Assembly: GCF_029813775.1 (NCBI RefSeq) | Contig: NZ_JARVKW010000019.1 | Span: 62,001-126,000, forward strand | Source of the DNA: Streptomyces sp. DH24 | GTDB lineage: Bacteria; Actinomycetota; Actinomycetes; Streptomycetales; Streptomycetaceae | Length of the DNA: 64,000 nt | Reading direction: 5' to 3' | Part shown: positions 26,332 through 35,324 of the stretch, one piece after another | Layout of the letters: each line of letters starts with the position of its first letter | How positions within the stretch are numbered: position 1 is the stretch's first letter | The notes under the pieces: generated by a model | Database searches by the model: none | Seen by the model: only the letters and a program-made list of their open reading frames with translations | Told to the model about the DNA's origin: nothing | Translations under genes and position numbers: made by a program

Positions 26332-26530
26332 GGTCCGCACCCCCTTCCCCGCTCCGTGATATCCCCCGGCGGAGCCGCTCGTCCAAGACCTCGGCGAAGA
26401 GAGAGTCACATCACCCCCGCACACGCCGGGACCGGAGTTCTCACGAACTCCTCACACCACGTCAACGGGCCTGCTCAGCGCCGGGTTCCCGCCCCCGGGC
26501 CCCCGGGCCGCCGCGCCGACCGGACGAGCC

Positions 26531-27358
26531 TCAGGCGACGACGCGGACCGGGTCGCCCACCCTGATCGTGCCGGGGGAGAGGGGCACCAGGTTCTGCCCG
26601 AAGACCAGCTTGCCGCCGATACGGCGGTGCCGGCCCAGCGTGTGCAGCGGCTCCTTGCCGCGCTCGGCGCTGGCCTGGTCGGTCGTGGTCACGACGCAGC
26701 GCCCGGACATCTTGGCGACGCGGAAGTCGACCTCGCCGATGGACACGCGAGACCAGCCGTCCTCGGCCCAGGCGTCGGTGCCCGTCACGACCACGTTCGG
26801 CCGGACACGGTTCATGGGCAGCGGGCCCTCGTCCCCGTGCTCGCCCCGCGCGATCAGGGAGTTGAGGGCGTCGAGGGAAGCGGTGGTGGTGACCAGCAGG
26901 GGATAGCCGTCGGCGAACGAGACGGTCTCACCGGGCAGCGCGAACTCCGGGTCGACGGGCCGACAGGAGGCCGGGTCGGCCATGTGCACCAGGCGCACGT
27001 CGGCGCCGAGGAACGCGCGGCACCAGGCGTGCACCGCCGCGTCCTCGGCCGGGACCGCCTCGACCTTGTCCCGGACGATCTCCACCGGCACGGCCCCGGC
27101 CGGACGCGGAACGGGCACCGTCACCGGCTCCGCCCCGGGCGCGGACAGCCGGACACCGCCGCCGGGCAGCAGCTCGGCGGCGGCCGTCGCGAGGCGCGGA
27201 CGCTGGCGTTGGGTGACGACCCTTCCCCCGTCGTCGACCAGCATCCAGCGCCGGTCCCCGGCCAGCCCCCAGGGCTCCACGACGGCCTGCCGGGGCGACA
27301 TGCCCCGGAGCGCCTTGACCGGGTGGACGTGTATCGACAGCAACTGAGCATTCCCCAT
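26531..27358 (-). CDS. MOSC domain-containing protein
   Basis: 275 residues. An N-terminal MOSC beta-barrel (residues 1-110, with IHVHPVKALRGM and GLAGDRRWMLVD) precedes the MOSC domain (about 120-275). The likely cofactor Cys lies in MSGRCVVTTTDQ near residue 222, and the end has GQNLVPLSPGTIRVGDPV. The family resembles mARC/YcbX proteins, which carry sulfurated molybdenum cofactor and reduce N-hydroxylated compounds. ATG 27358 is the start. It stands alone. Confidence 0.9.
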   Translation of the reverse strand: MGNAQLLSIHVHPVKALRGMSPRQAVVEPWGLAGDRRWMLVDDGGRVVTQRQRPRLATAAAELLPGGGVRLSAPGAEPVTVPVPRPAGAVPVEIVRDKVEAVPAEDAAVHAWCRAFLGADVRLVHMADPASCRPVDPEFALPGETVSFADGYPLLVTTTASLDALNSLIARGEHGDEGPLPMNRVRPNVVVTGTDAWAEDGWSRVSIGEVDFRVAKMSGRCVVTTTDQASAERGKEPLHTLGRHRRIGGKLVFGQNLVPLSPGTIRVGDPVRVVA

Positions 27359-27400
27359 GGGGCCATCGTGCCAGGCGGCACCGACAGCCCGGGGAATGTC

Positions 27401-27835
27401 TCAGTAACCGCGGTACTGCTGGTTGTTGTACGGGTCCTGATACGGCGCCGGGGCCGGAGCCGGCCGGGGTGCCGCAGGGCGCATCGCCTCGTAGCCGGCG
27501 GGCGCCGCGGGACGCGGCTGCTGGGGCTGCGGTCCCGGGTAGCCGCGCGGCGCGGTGGCCTGCTGCGGGATGTACGCCGCGGGCGCCTGCTGCAGCGGGG
27601 CCGGATGCTGAGCCTGCGGATAGCCGTAGGAGGGCTGGGACGGTGCCGCCGGGAGGGCGGGCAGTGCCGCCGGGAGGGCGGGCAGCTGGCTGCCCGGCAT
27701 GTCGTAGGCGGCGGGGACGCGGATCGGGGCGATCTGCGGGGTGCCCCGCTCGGCCACGAGCGAGTCGTAGATCGGAGTGTCCGGGAAGGAGGCGGAGTAG
27801 TAGCCGCCGCCATAAGTGGAGCGGGGGGAGGTCAT
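27401..27835 (-). CDS. Pro/Gln/Tyr-rich low-complexity protein
   Basis: 144 residues. The first 60 are ordered-looking (MTSPRSTYGGGYYSASFPD, then IYDSLVAERGTPQIAPIRVP); the rest is Pro/Ala/Gln/Tyr-rich with PALPAALPALPA and ends PYNNQQYRGY. It has no signal peptide or helix. No ribosome site precedes ATG 27835 and an AT-rich TTAACTTAT lies directly upstream, so the mRNA may be leaderless. I recognise it as a conserved Streptomyces type of unknown function, not by name. Confidence 0.75.
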   Translation of the reverse strand: MTSPRSTYGGGYYSASFPDTPIYDSLVAERGTPQIAPIRVPAAYDMPGSQLPALPAALPALPAAPSQPSYGYPQAQHPAPLQQAPAAYIPQQATAPRGYPGPQPQQPRPAAPAGYEAMRPAAPRPAPAPAPYQDPYNNQQYRGY

Positions 27836-28138
27836 GGCACATAAGTTAAGCCCACGATGTGCTGGTTGGGGAGACCGATAAGAGGGTTGTTTTCCGTGCC
27901 CTGGGTGACGCGGGATCCCCAATGCGAGCGAAGTCGGCAAAAAGGGGCAGCGAGCGGGCCTCTGATCGTGTAAAGCCCGAGTTCCGAGCGGGTTACCGGC
28001 GGTTGGACAGTTGTCTCTCCATGCTTCGCGTGACGGTTCGCGAACGTGGAATAGGTTGTGCGGGCAGAACGCGGAACGTCGAGAATCGAGAAGGGCAGCC
28101 GGAACGGGCCGGCGCGGTGACACGTGATGGGGGCGGAC
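27836..28138. other. Divergent promoter region before the TerD-like gene
   Basis: Less GC-rich than its surroundings, with no gene. A perfect palindrome GTTCGCGAAC lies at 28036-28045, and TAGGTT at 28052-28057 is a possible -10 box of the TerD-like gene. The left part probably carries the promoter of the Pro-rich protein gene. Confidence 0.4.
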
Positions 28139-29419
28139 ATGTCAATGCCGAAAGGATCCAACACGCCGGTGCCGACGGCGGCACTGAGGGTGGAACTGGG
28201 GTGGCGTTCCGGACCGGGCGTGCCCGACGCGGACGCCTCGGCGCTGCTGCTGGTCGGCGGAAAGGTCCGTACCGACGGCGACTTCGTCTTCTACAACCAG
28301 CCCGTGCACTCCTCCGGCGCCATCCGCCACGAGGGCAAGCAGAACGCCGGCGGCCGGGTCACCGACACCCTCCTCGTCGACCTCGCGCGCGTGGAGCCCG
28401 CGATCGAGACCGTCATCCTCGCGGCCTCCACGGACGGCGGCTCCTTCGGGCAGATCCCCGACCTGTACATCGAGGTCCGCGACGCCGCGCAGAACACCGT
28501 CGCGGCCCGCTTCGACAGCACCGGTGCGAGCGTCGAAACGGCGTTCGTGCTCGGCGAGTTCTACCGCCGCCAGGGCGCCTGGAAGTTCCGCGCGGTCGGC
28601 CAGGGCTACGGCACCGGACTGGAGGGCCTGGCCACGGACTACGGCATCTCCGTGGACGAGCCGCAGCAGGCCGCGCCCGCGGTGACGCCGACGCCCGCCC
28701 CGCCCGTCACCGCGGCGCCTCCCGTCGCCCCGCCCGTGGCCGTGCCCCCGCCCCCGCAGACGGCACCCCCGGCCACCCCGGTCCGGCTGACCAAGGTGAC
28801 GCTCACCAAGGCGGCCCCGTCGGTGTCCCTGACCAAGCAGGGCGGAACCTCCGGCCACCTCCGCGTGAACCTCAACTGGCAGGTCCGCAAACAGTTCTCC
28901 GGCTGGGCCGGCAAACTGGGCCGTGCCGTCGCCATGCACGACGATCTCGACCTCGACCTGTGCGCCCTGTTCGAACTCAGCGACGGCCGCAAGGGAGTCG
29001 TCCAGGCACTCGGCAACGCCTTCGGCTCCCTGCACCAGCCGCCGTACATCCACCTCGACGGCGACGACCGCACCGGCGCCGTGGCGACCGGCGAGAACCT
29101 CACCGTCAACCTGGACCACAGGAACGACTTCCGGCGCATCCTCGTCTTCGTGACCATCTACGAGGGCGCCCGCTCCTTCGCCGACCTGAACGCCACGGTC
29201 ACCCTCCAGCCGCAGCACGGCGCCGCGATCGACTTCTCGCTCGACGAGTGCACGGTCCCCTCACCGGTCTGTGTCCTCGCCCTGATCACCAACAACGGCG
29301 GCGACCTGGTCGTCCAGCGCGAGTCGCGGTTCCTCGTCCCCGAGCGCGGCGTCAGCCCGCAGCGCACCGTCGACTACGCCTACGGCTGGGGCATGACCTG
29401 GACGCCGGGCCGCAAGTGA
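28139..29419 (+). CDS. TerD-family protein with two domains and a Pro-rich linker
   Basis: 426 residues. The N-terminal domain (1-175) carries TerD features: VDLARVEPAIETVILAAS, FDSTGASVETAFVLGEFYRR and WKFRAVGQGYGTGLEGLATDYGI. A Pro/Ala linker of about 45 residues follows, then a second stress-protein-like domain (about 225-426) with HDDLDLDLCALFELSDG, whose acidic residues could bind calcium. TerD proteins are linked to tellurite, phage and membrane stress. I chose ATG 28139 because GGGGG sits at workable spacing; ATG 28145 and 28124 are alternatives. It stands alone, without terA-F neighbours. Confidence 0.87.
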   Translation: MSMPKGSNTPVPTAALRVELGWRSGPGVPDADASALLLVGGKVRTDGDFVFYNQPVHSSGAIRHEGKQNAGGRVTDTLLVDLARVEPAIETVILAASTDGGSFGQIPDLYIEVRDAAQNTVAARFDSTGASVETAFVLGEFYRRQGAWKFRAVGQGYGTGLEGLATDYGISVDEPQQAAPAVTPTPAPPVTAAPPVAPPVAVPPPPQTAPPATPVRLTKVTLTKAAPSVSLTKQGGTSGHLRVNLNWQVRKQFSGWAGKLGRAVAMHDDLDLDLCALFELSDGRKGVVQALGNAFGSLHQPPYIHLDGDDRTGAVATGENLTVNLDHRNDFRRILVFVTIYEGARSFADLNATVTLQPQHGAAIDFSLDECTVPSPVCVLALITNNGGDLVVQRESRFLVPERGVSPQRTVDYAYGWGMTWTPGRK

Positions 29420-29431
29420 ACCGGCCCGCCC

Positions 29432-30607
29432 TCAGCCCTCGTCGGGCACGGCGTCCGGACGCGCGTAGGTGCGGCCCTTCCAGGCCGCGCCGCGCCCCCG
29501 GTAGTGCCGCACCGCGGAGTCGACCGTCATCAGCAGATACAGGGAGGCGGTGAACGGCAGCAGCGGAGCGAGCCACAGGGGCTGGCGGTAATAGCGGAGC
29601 ATCGGCAGGTACGTCCCGGTCATCACGAGCCACGCGAGCGCCCCGCACAGCGCCGCCGTCCGGTCCCCGGTGGCCGCGCCCACGGCCACCGCCACCGGCG
29701 GCACCAGGTACACCAGCGCGAGTCCGGCGACCGTACCGGCCAGCAGGACAAGGCTGTGCCGCAACTGCGCGTACGCGCTGCGCGACACCATCCGCCACAG
29801 ATCGCGCAGCGCCGGACAGGGGCGCACGCTGTCCACCCGGTCGGCCAGCCCCAGCCAGAGGCGGCCACCGCTGTTCCGCACCGCCCGCGCGAGCGCCACG
29901 TCGTCGATGACGGCGTGCCGGATGGCGTCCGGGATCCGTGCCCGCTCGGCGGCCCGGGCACACAGCAGGACGCAGCCGCCCGCCGCCGCGGCCGTCCGCG
30001 TCCCCTCCTTTCCGATGCGCCGGAACGGATACAGCTGCGCGAAGAAGTAGACGAACGCCGGGACCACGAACCGCTCCCACACGCTCTCGACCCGCAGCCG
30101 GGCCATCTGCGACACGACGTCGAAACCACCCGTGCGGGCCGCCGCCACCAGGTGCCGCAGGCTGTCCGGCGCGTGCGCGATGTCGGCGTCCGTCAGCAGC
30201 AGGTACTCGGGCGCACGCGCGCGTGCCAGACCGATGCCGTGCCGCACCGCCCAGAGCTTGCCCGTCCAGCCCGCGGGCGGCTCGCCCGGCGAGTCCACGG
30301 TGAGCGGCAGCCCGCCGTGCCCGCGGGCCAGCTCCCGGGCCAGGTCCCCGGTGCCGTCCGTACTGCCGTCGTCGACGAGGAAGATCTCCGCCCGGCCCGG
30401 ATAGTCCTGCGCGAGCAGCGACGGCAGGCTCGCGGGCAGCACCGCCGCCTCGTCGCGCGCGGGGACGACCACGCACACCGACGGCCACGCGTCCGGCTCC
30501 CGGCGCGGCGGGAGCCTCACGTCCGTCCGCCAGAAGAAGCCCTGGCAGAGCAGCAGCCACAGCCAGGCGGCGAGTGATCCTGCGGCGGTCCATGCGATGG
30601 CGCTCAC
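29432..30607 (-). CDS. HpnB-like family 2 glycosyltransferase, membrane-anchored
   Basis: 391 residues. One N-terminal helix, then a GT2 domain: VCVVVPARDEAAVLPASL near residue 45, LVDDGSTDGTGDLA near 77, the DADIAH metal site near 142 and VIDDVALARAVR near 232. Two or three C-terminal helices follow (about 295-375). The motif GWTGKLWAVRHG matches the hopene-associated HpnB group. No squalene-hopene genes are near, so a hopanoid role is tentative. The start GTG 30607 has only a weak upstream site. Confidence 0.85.
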   Translation of the reverse strand: MSAIAWTAAGSLAAWLWLLLCQGFFWRTDVRLPPRREPDAWPSVCVVVPARDEAAVLPASLPSLLAQDYPGRAEIFLVDDGSTDGTGDLARELARGHGGLPLTVDSPGEPPAGWTGKLWAVRHGIGLARARAPEYLLLTDADIAHAPDSLRHLVAAARTGGFDVVSQMARLRVESVWERFVVPAFVYFFAQLYPFRRIGKEGTRTAAAAGGCVLLCARAAERARIPDAIRHAVIDDVALARAVRNSGGRLWLGLADRVDSVRPCPALRDLWRMVSRSAYAQLRHSLVLLAGTVAGLALVYLVPPVAVAVGAATGDRTAALCGALAWLVMTGTYLPMLRYYRQPLWLAPLLPFTASLYLLMTVDSAVRHYRGRGAAWKGRTYARPDAVPDEG

Positions 30608-30664
30608 GCCCGCAGTCTGCCCCACGGCACGGGCCGCGGACGGCTCATCGTCTATCGTGGCCGG

Positions 30665-31450
30665 GTGAAGATCGCGCTCATGGACTCCGGAATCGGTCTG
30701 CTCGCGGCCACCGCCGCGGTACGGCGTCTCCGCCCCGACGCCGATCTCGTCCTCTCCCTCGACCCCGACGGCATGCCCTGGGGACCGCGGACCCCCCAGG
30801 ACCTCACCGAGCGCGCGCTCGCCGTCGCCGAGGCCGCCGCCGCGCACCGGCCCGACGCCCTCGTCGTCGGCTGCAACACCGCCACCGTGCACGCCCTGAC
30901 CGCGCTGCGCGCCCGCCTGGAACCCGGCGTCCCGGTCGTCGGCACCGTTCCGGCGATCAAGCCGGCCGCGGCGGGAGGCGGGCCCTTCGCGATCTGGGCC
31001 ACGCCCGCCACCACCGGCAGCCCCTACCAGAAGGGCCTCATCCGGGACTTCGCCGACGGCGTGCCCGTAACCGAGGTGCCCTGCTGGGGGCTCGCGGAGG
31101 CCGTCGAGCGAGCGGACGAGGCGGCGATCGACGACGCCGTGGCCGCCGCCGCGGAGCTGACACCCGACGACGTGACGACCGTCGTCCTGGGCTGCACCCA
31201 CTACGAACTGGTCGCCGAGCGCATCCGGGCCGCCGTCCAGCGCCCCGGCTTCCCGCCGCTCGTCCTGCACGGGTCCGCCGGAGCGGTCGCCGCCCAGGCG
31301 TTGCGCCGCATCGGCGAGCGGCCGGCGCAGCGCGCCGCCGGCGGCGGCACCCTGACGGTGCTGCTCAGCGGCCGCGAGGGCCCGCTGCCCGCCGCCGCGC
31401 TGTCCTACGCGGAGGGGCGGATGCTGCGGACGGTGGCGCCGGCGGGCTGA
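30665..31450 (+). CDS. Aspartate/glutamate racemase family protein (MurI-like)
   Basis: 261 residues. The paired catalytic cysteines are present: VVGCNTATVHAL near residue 62 and VVLGCTHYEL near 177; the N-terminus MKIALMDSGIGLLA is the usual glutamate-racemase opening. Such enzymes make D-glutamate for peptidoglycan by two-base catalysis. The chromosome would be expected to hold a main murI elsewhere, so this may be a paralogue. The start is GTG 30665. It is divergent from the HpnB-like gene with 57 bp between. Confidence 0.87.
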   Translation: MKIALMDSGIGLLAATAAVRRLRPDADLVLSLDPDGMPWGPRTPQDLTERALAVAEAAAAHRPDALVVGCNTATVHALTALRARLEPGVPVVGTVPAIKPAAAGGGPFAIWATPATTGSPYQKGLIRDFADGVPVTEVPCWGLAEAVERADEAAIDDAVAAAAELTPDDVTTVVLGCTHYELVAERIRAAVQRPGFPPLVLHGSAGAVAAQALRRIGERPAQRAAGGGTLTVLLSGREGPLPAAALSYAEGRMLRTVAPAG

Positions 31451-31576
31451 CCGGGACCAGGACGCGACCCCGGCCGCCGGCCGAACCGGAGCCCGGGATT
31501 CCCGCCGCCGCCCACCCGGCCCAGTCACCGTCCGCGACGAGGGACCCGCGCGGGGAATCGTGCGTACCCTCGAAAC

Positions 31577-32134
31577 ATGAGGGACCACTCCCACGGCACA
31601 GGGCACGACGCGGGCAGCGCGCCCCCCGACGTCTGGACCGGTCGCGCCACGAACCGGGCCCAGTGGCTGGCGGCGCTCGCCGGTGCGGCCTGCCTGGCCC
31701 TCGGTATCGGGCTCGCCGTGGACTCCGCGTGGACCTCCGGCATCGCCCCCCTGGCCATGGCGGTCGTCGGCTGCATCGCGGCCGGCCTGCTGGTCCTCTT
31801 CGGCACCCTCGCCTTCGTGCACGTCGCGCTGCGCGTCGACGAGGACTTCCTGGAGGTGCGCTGCGGCCACATCGGCATACCGCGCCGCCGCATCCCGCTC
31901 TCCCACGTCGCGGGCGCCGACTTCACCCCGCAGGTCACGCCGCGTCAGTGGGGCGGCTGGGGTTACCGATGGCGTCCCGAGAAGGGCACGGCGGTGGTCG
32001 TGCGCCGAGGCGAGGGCATCGTGCTGCGCCTGTGGGACGGGCACGTGTTCACGGTCACCGTGGACGACGCCGAAGCCGCCGTCCGCGTCATCAGGGACCG
32101 ACTGCGGCCGACGACGCCCGGCTCGGCCCACTGA
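31577..32134 (+). CDS. Two-helix membrane protein of unknown function
   Basis: 185 residues. A His-containing cytosolic N-terminus, two adjacent transmembrane segments (about 30-50 and 58-80), then a beta-rich domain (VDEDFLEVRCGHIGIPRRRIPL, WRPEKGTAVVVRRGEGIVL) resembling a bacterial PH-like fold. It is a common Streptomyces type; I know no function. Its last four codons lie within copy 1 of a 131-bp tandem duplication. Confidence 0.82.
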   Translation: MRDHSHGTGHDAGSAPPDVWTGRATNRAQWLAALAGAACLALGIGLAVDSAWTSGIAPLAMAVVGCIAAGLLVLFGTLAFVHVALRVDEDFLEVRCGHIGIPRRRIPLSHVAGADFTPQVTPRQWGGWGYRWRPEKGTAVVVRRGEGIVLRLWDGHVFTVTVDDAEAAVRVIRDRLRPTTPGSAH

Positions 32135-32383
32135 GGGTCGCCGCTTCCCGCGCCGCGCTCACGTGGTGAGCCGGTCGTTCCGCCGGTGTTCATGGGGCGC
32201 GGGGGTCCGGCGGTTCTTCCGTGGGGGGCGTGCCGTGGCCGGTCCCGTCGTACTCGGCCCACTGAGGGTCGTCGGCTTCTCGCGCCGCGCTTACCTGGTG
32301 AGCCGGTCGTTCTGCCGGTGTTCATGAGGCGCGGGCTCCGGCGGCTCCTCCGTGAGGGGTCGTGCCGTGGCCAGTCCCGCCAG
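32122..32383. repeat. 131-bp imperfect tandem duplication
   Basis: Copy 1 (32122-32252) and copy 2 (32253-32383) both begin CTCGGCCCACTGAGGGTCG and stay recognisably alike throughout, with scattered substitutions and a few short indels. Copy 1 starts in the end of the two-helix membrane protein gene; copy 2 contains the end of the convergent O-antigen-ligase-like gene. Copy 1 therefore carries a decayed antisense remnant of that gene's C-terminus. Confidence 0.85.
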
Positions 32384-33352
32384 TACTCCCGTGCCCGCCG
32401 TGACCGCCGTGAAGCTCAGCGCGTTGCCGACCGACGCGACGGCCGCGAGCACCGTCAGGGCCGCGCCCGCCGTGAGCGCGACCGGCGTCGGACGCGGGGT
32501 GCGCCAGAGCGCGTGAAGCACCCAGCCGAAGGCCGCCGCCAGCAGAACCACCCCGACGACACCCTGCTCGGCCGCCTGCTGGAGCGGCGCGGAGTGCGGC
32601 TTGCCGTCGGACAGCAGCGAACCCGCCGCCGTCGCGCTGAGCTCTCCGAAGCGCCCCGGTCCGACGCCCAGAGCGGCGTCCTGCCCGGCCATGGCGAGCG
32701 CCTCGTGCCACAGCCGTACACGGTGCGACGTCAGCTGTCCCTCCAGGGCGGAGCCGAGCCCGCCCGGCAGATGACGGGCCGCGACGGCCCAGGTCAGCCC
32801 GGCTACCAGGACCACGGCCGACGCCAGCCCCGCGATGCCCGCCCCGCGGTGCCGCATGCGGCCGGCCACCAGCGAGCACAGCAGCACCGCGCCACAGGCC
32901 AGGCACCCGGCGGTGGAGCCGAGCACGGCGGCCGTCACCACGGTCCCGACCGCCGGCACGCTCAGCAGCAGGCGCACGACCCGGGCCCGGGCGGCCCAGG
33001 CCGCGCAGCACGCGGCGCCCGCCGACAGGGCCAGCACGGCCGCGGTGGCTCCCGTGTGCCCCAGCGGCGTGAAAATCTGCGGCCCCGGCGCGAGATGCGG
33101 AACGGCGACCGTGAGAGCGACGCCGGCCAGCGCCCAGGCGCAGGGCGCGGCGACCGGCAGCAGCGCGCCGGAGATCCGGCCCGCGGCGTAACCGGCGGCC
33201 ACGGCCAGCACCGCCAGCAGCACGCCCTCGGGCCGGCCGTCGTGTGCGGCGGCCGTGACCAGCGACCACACGGCGCAGGCGCCGAGGATCATCGCCCCCA
33301 CGACATCGGAAACGCCACGTCTTTCGCCGTCCGCGGACTCCTCGGACGTCAT
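32291..33352 (-). CDS. O-antigen-ligase-like polytopic membrane protein
   Basis: 353 residues with about ten hydrophobic segments. Near residue 220 comes the Wzy_C/WaaL-type loop: RVRLWHEALAMAGQDAALG, then VGPGRFGEL and KPHSAPLQQAAEQGVVG, where the HS..L....E.G pattern is typical. Such proteins ligate or polymerise lipid-linked glycans on the outer face of the membrane. I chose ATG 33352; GTG 33367 and an open frame to 33451 are alternatives and none has an ideal ribosome site. The C-terminal 30 codons lie in the duplicated segment. Confidence 0.82.
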   Translation of the reverse strand: MTSEESADGERRGVSDVVGAMILGACAVWSLVTAAAHDGRPEGVLLAVLAVAAGYAAGRISGALLPVAAPCAWALAGVALTVAVPHLAPGPQIFTPLGHTGATAAVLALSAGAACCAAWAARARVVRLLLSVPAVGTVVTAAVLGSTAGCLACGAVLLCSLVAGRMRHRGAGIAGLASAVVLVAGLTWAVAARHLPGGLGSALEGQLTSHRVRLWHEALAMAGQDAALGVGPGRFGELSATAAGSLLSDGKPHSAPLQQAAEQGVVGVVLLAAAFGWVLHALWRTPRPTPVALTAGAALTVLAAVASVGNALSFTAVTAGTGVLAGLATARPLTEEPPEPAPHEHRQNDRLTR

Positions 33353-33646
33353 CCCCGTGAGACCCACCCCGCCCCCCGAACCAAGTCGCCCCCGACCTGT
33401 GACAGTCCCGGTCACGTGCCCGCGAGAGGTCAGGGACCAGGATCTGGCCACCGTAACCGCTGGTGGACGGTTTGTGGATGAGTCGCGGACGAGTTATGTG
33501 GGAACGGCGGGGGCGGGCGGACCCGGATCGCCGTCCGAGTGGTCGGCCTGCCGCCCCCGCGCGGATCACCGCCCGGCGAGACGAGCGGGGCCGGGCGCCC
33601 CCGACCGCGCTGTCGGTGCCCAGGTCAACCGCCGTACACTCCCGGA

Positions 33647-35257
33647 GTGACCGTCACCGCAACCTCCGTCGGCGAGTCGGACCGGCTGGAGCCCCAGGCG
33701 GCGTCCGCGTCCCTCGGCGCACGCCTCGCCCGGCTCGCGCCGTACGCTGCGGCCGCCCTCTCCGGAGTGCTGCTCTACGTCAGTTTCCCGCCGCGCACCC
33801 TGTGGTGGCTGGCCCTGCCGGCGTTCGCCGTCTTCGGCGGGCTGCTGCGCGGCCGAACCTGGAAGGCGGGCCTCGGCCTCGGTTACCTCTTCGGCCTCGG
33901 CTTCCTGCTTCCGCTGTTGGTGTGGACCGGCGTGGAGGTCGGCCCGGGGCCCTGGCTGGCGCTCGTCGCGGTGGAGGCGGTGTTCGTCGCGCTGGTCGGC
34001 GCGGGCATCGCCGCGGTCTCGAAGCTGCCCGGCTGGCCGGTGTGGGCGGCGGCCCTGTGGATCGCGGGCGAGGCGGCACGCGCGCGTGCGCCGTTCAACG
34101 GCTTCCCCTGGGGCAAGATCGCCTTCGGGCAGGCGGACGGCGTCTTCCTGCCGCTCGCCGCCCTGGGCGGCACCCCGGTGCTCGGCTTCGCGGTCGTCCT
34201 GTGCGGCTTCGCGCTCTACGAGACCGCCCGCCTCGCCGCCGACGCACGCCGCACGCGCGCGGTGCGGCGGGGCGCCGCCGCCGCGGCCCTGCTCGGCCTC
34301 GCCGTGCCGGTCGTCGCGGCCGTCGCCGCCCGCCCGCTGGTCACCGACGCGGCCGAGGACGGCACCGTGACCGTCGCCGTCGTCCAGGGCAACGTGCCGC
34401 GCGCGGGCCTCGGGTTCAACGCCCAGCGGCGCGCCGTGCTCGACCACCACGCGCGCGAGACGGAACGCCTGGCCGCCGAAGTGCGGGCCGGGAACATCGC
34501 CCGGCCCGACTTCGTGCTGTGGCCCGAGAACTCCTCGGACATCGACCCGTTCGCCAACGCCGACGCGCGTGCCGTGATCGACGGCGCCGCCAGGTCGATC
34601 GGCGTGCCCATCTCCGTCGGCGGCGTCGTGGAGAGGGACGGCAAGCTGCTCAACGAGCAGATCCTGTGGGACCCCGAGAAGGGGCCCGTCGACACCTACG
34701 ACAAGCGGCAGATCCAGCCCTTCGGCGAGTACCTGCCGCTGCGCCCGCTCATCGGGGCGATCAACGAGACGTGGACCTCCATGGTCCGCCAGGACTTCAG
34801 CCGGGGCGACGAGCCGGGCGTCTTCACCCTCGACGGCACCCGGGTCGGCCTCGCCACCTGCTACGAGGCCGCCTTCGACTGGGCCGTGCGCGACACCGTC
34901 ACCGGCGGGGCCCAGATGATCTCCGTGCCGAGCAACAACGCCACTTTCGACCGCAGCGAGATGACCTACCAGCAGCTCGCCATGTCCCGCATCCGGGCCG
35001 TCGAGCACAGCAGGACCGTGACCGTGCCGGTGACCAGCGGGGTCAGCGCGGTCATCATGCCGGACGGGACCATCACGCAGAAGACTGGCATGTTCGTGGC
35101 CGACTCGCTGGTCCAGGAGGTGCCGCTGCGCTCGTCGCGGACGCCCGCCACCCGGCTGGGCATCCTGCCCGAGATCGCTCTCGTGCTGGTCGCGGCCGGT
35201 GGCCTCGGCCGGGCGATCGGCGCCGGCGTGCGCGGTCGACGCGCGGGTGACGTGTAG
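33647..35257 (+). CDS. lnt: Apolipoprotein N-acyltransferase
   Basis: 536 residues. An N-terminal bundle of about six transmembrane helices precedes a nitrilase-like domain (about 238-500), with a C-terminal helix. The catalytic triad is visible: Glu in LWPENSSDI near 294, Lys in DKRQIQPFGEYLP near 353 and Cys in LATCYEAAF near 405. The enzyme adds the third acyl chain to lipoproteins at the membrane; mycolata and Streptomyces carry it although most Gram-positives do not. GTG 33647 is the start, with GGAG just upstream. No Ppm1-like mannosyltransferase is fused or adjacent. Confidence 0.93.
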   Translation: MTVTATSVGESDRLEPQAASASLGARLARLAPYAAAALSGVLLYVSFPPRTLWWLALPAFAVFGGLLRGRTWKAGLGLGYLFGLGFLLPLLVWTGVEVGPGPWLALVAVEAVFVALVGAGIAAVSKLPGWPVWAAALWIAGEAARARAPFNGFPWGKIAFGQADGVFLPLAALGGTPVLGFAVVLCGFALYETARLAADARRTRAVRRGAAAAALLGLAVPVVAAVAARPLVTDAAEDGTVTVAVVQGNVPRAGLGFNAQRRAVLDHHARETERLAAEVRAGNIARPDFVLWPENSSDIDPFANADARAVIDGAARSIGVPISVGGVVERDGKLLNEQILWDPEKGPVDTYDKRQIQPFGEYLPLRPLIGAINETWTSMVRQDFSRGDEPGVFTLDGTRVGLATCYEAAFDWAVRDTVTGGAQMISVPSNNATFDRSEMTYQQLAMSRIRAVEHSRTVTVPVTSGVSAVIMPDGTITQKTGMFVADSLVQEVPLRSSRTPATRLGILPEIALVLVAAGGLGRAIGAGVRGRRAGDV

Positions 35258-35324
35258 CCGTACGACCGCCGTACGCCCCCGGAACCCGGCAGGGGCCGCG
35301 GAGTCCGGCCGTTAGGGTCGCCCC

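Noticed and set aside
32122..32383. The 131-bp duplication as an insertion-sequence remnant.
   Set aside because: No terminal inverted repeats or transposase sequence; the units are simply adjacent copies of the local sequence.
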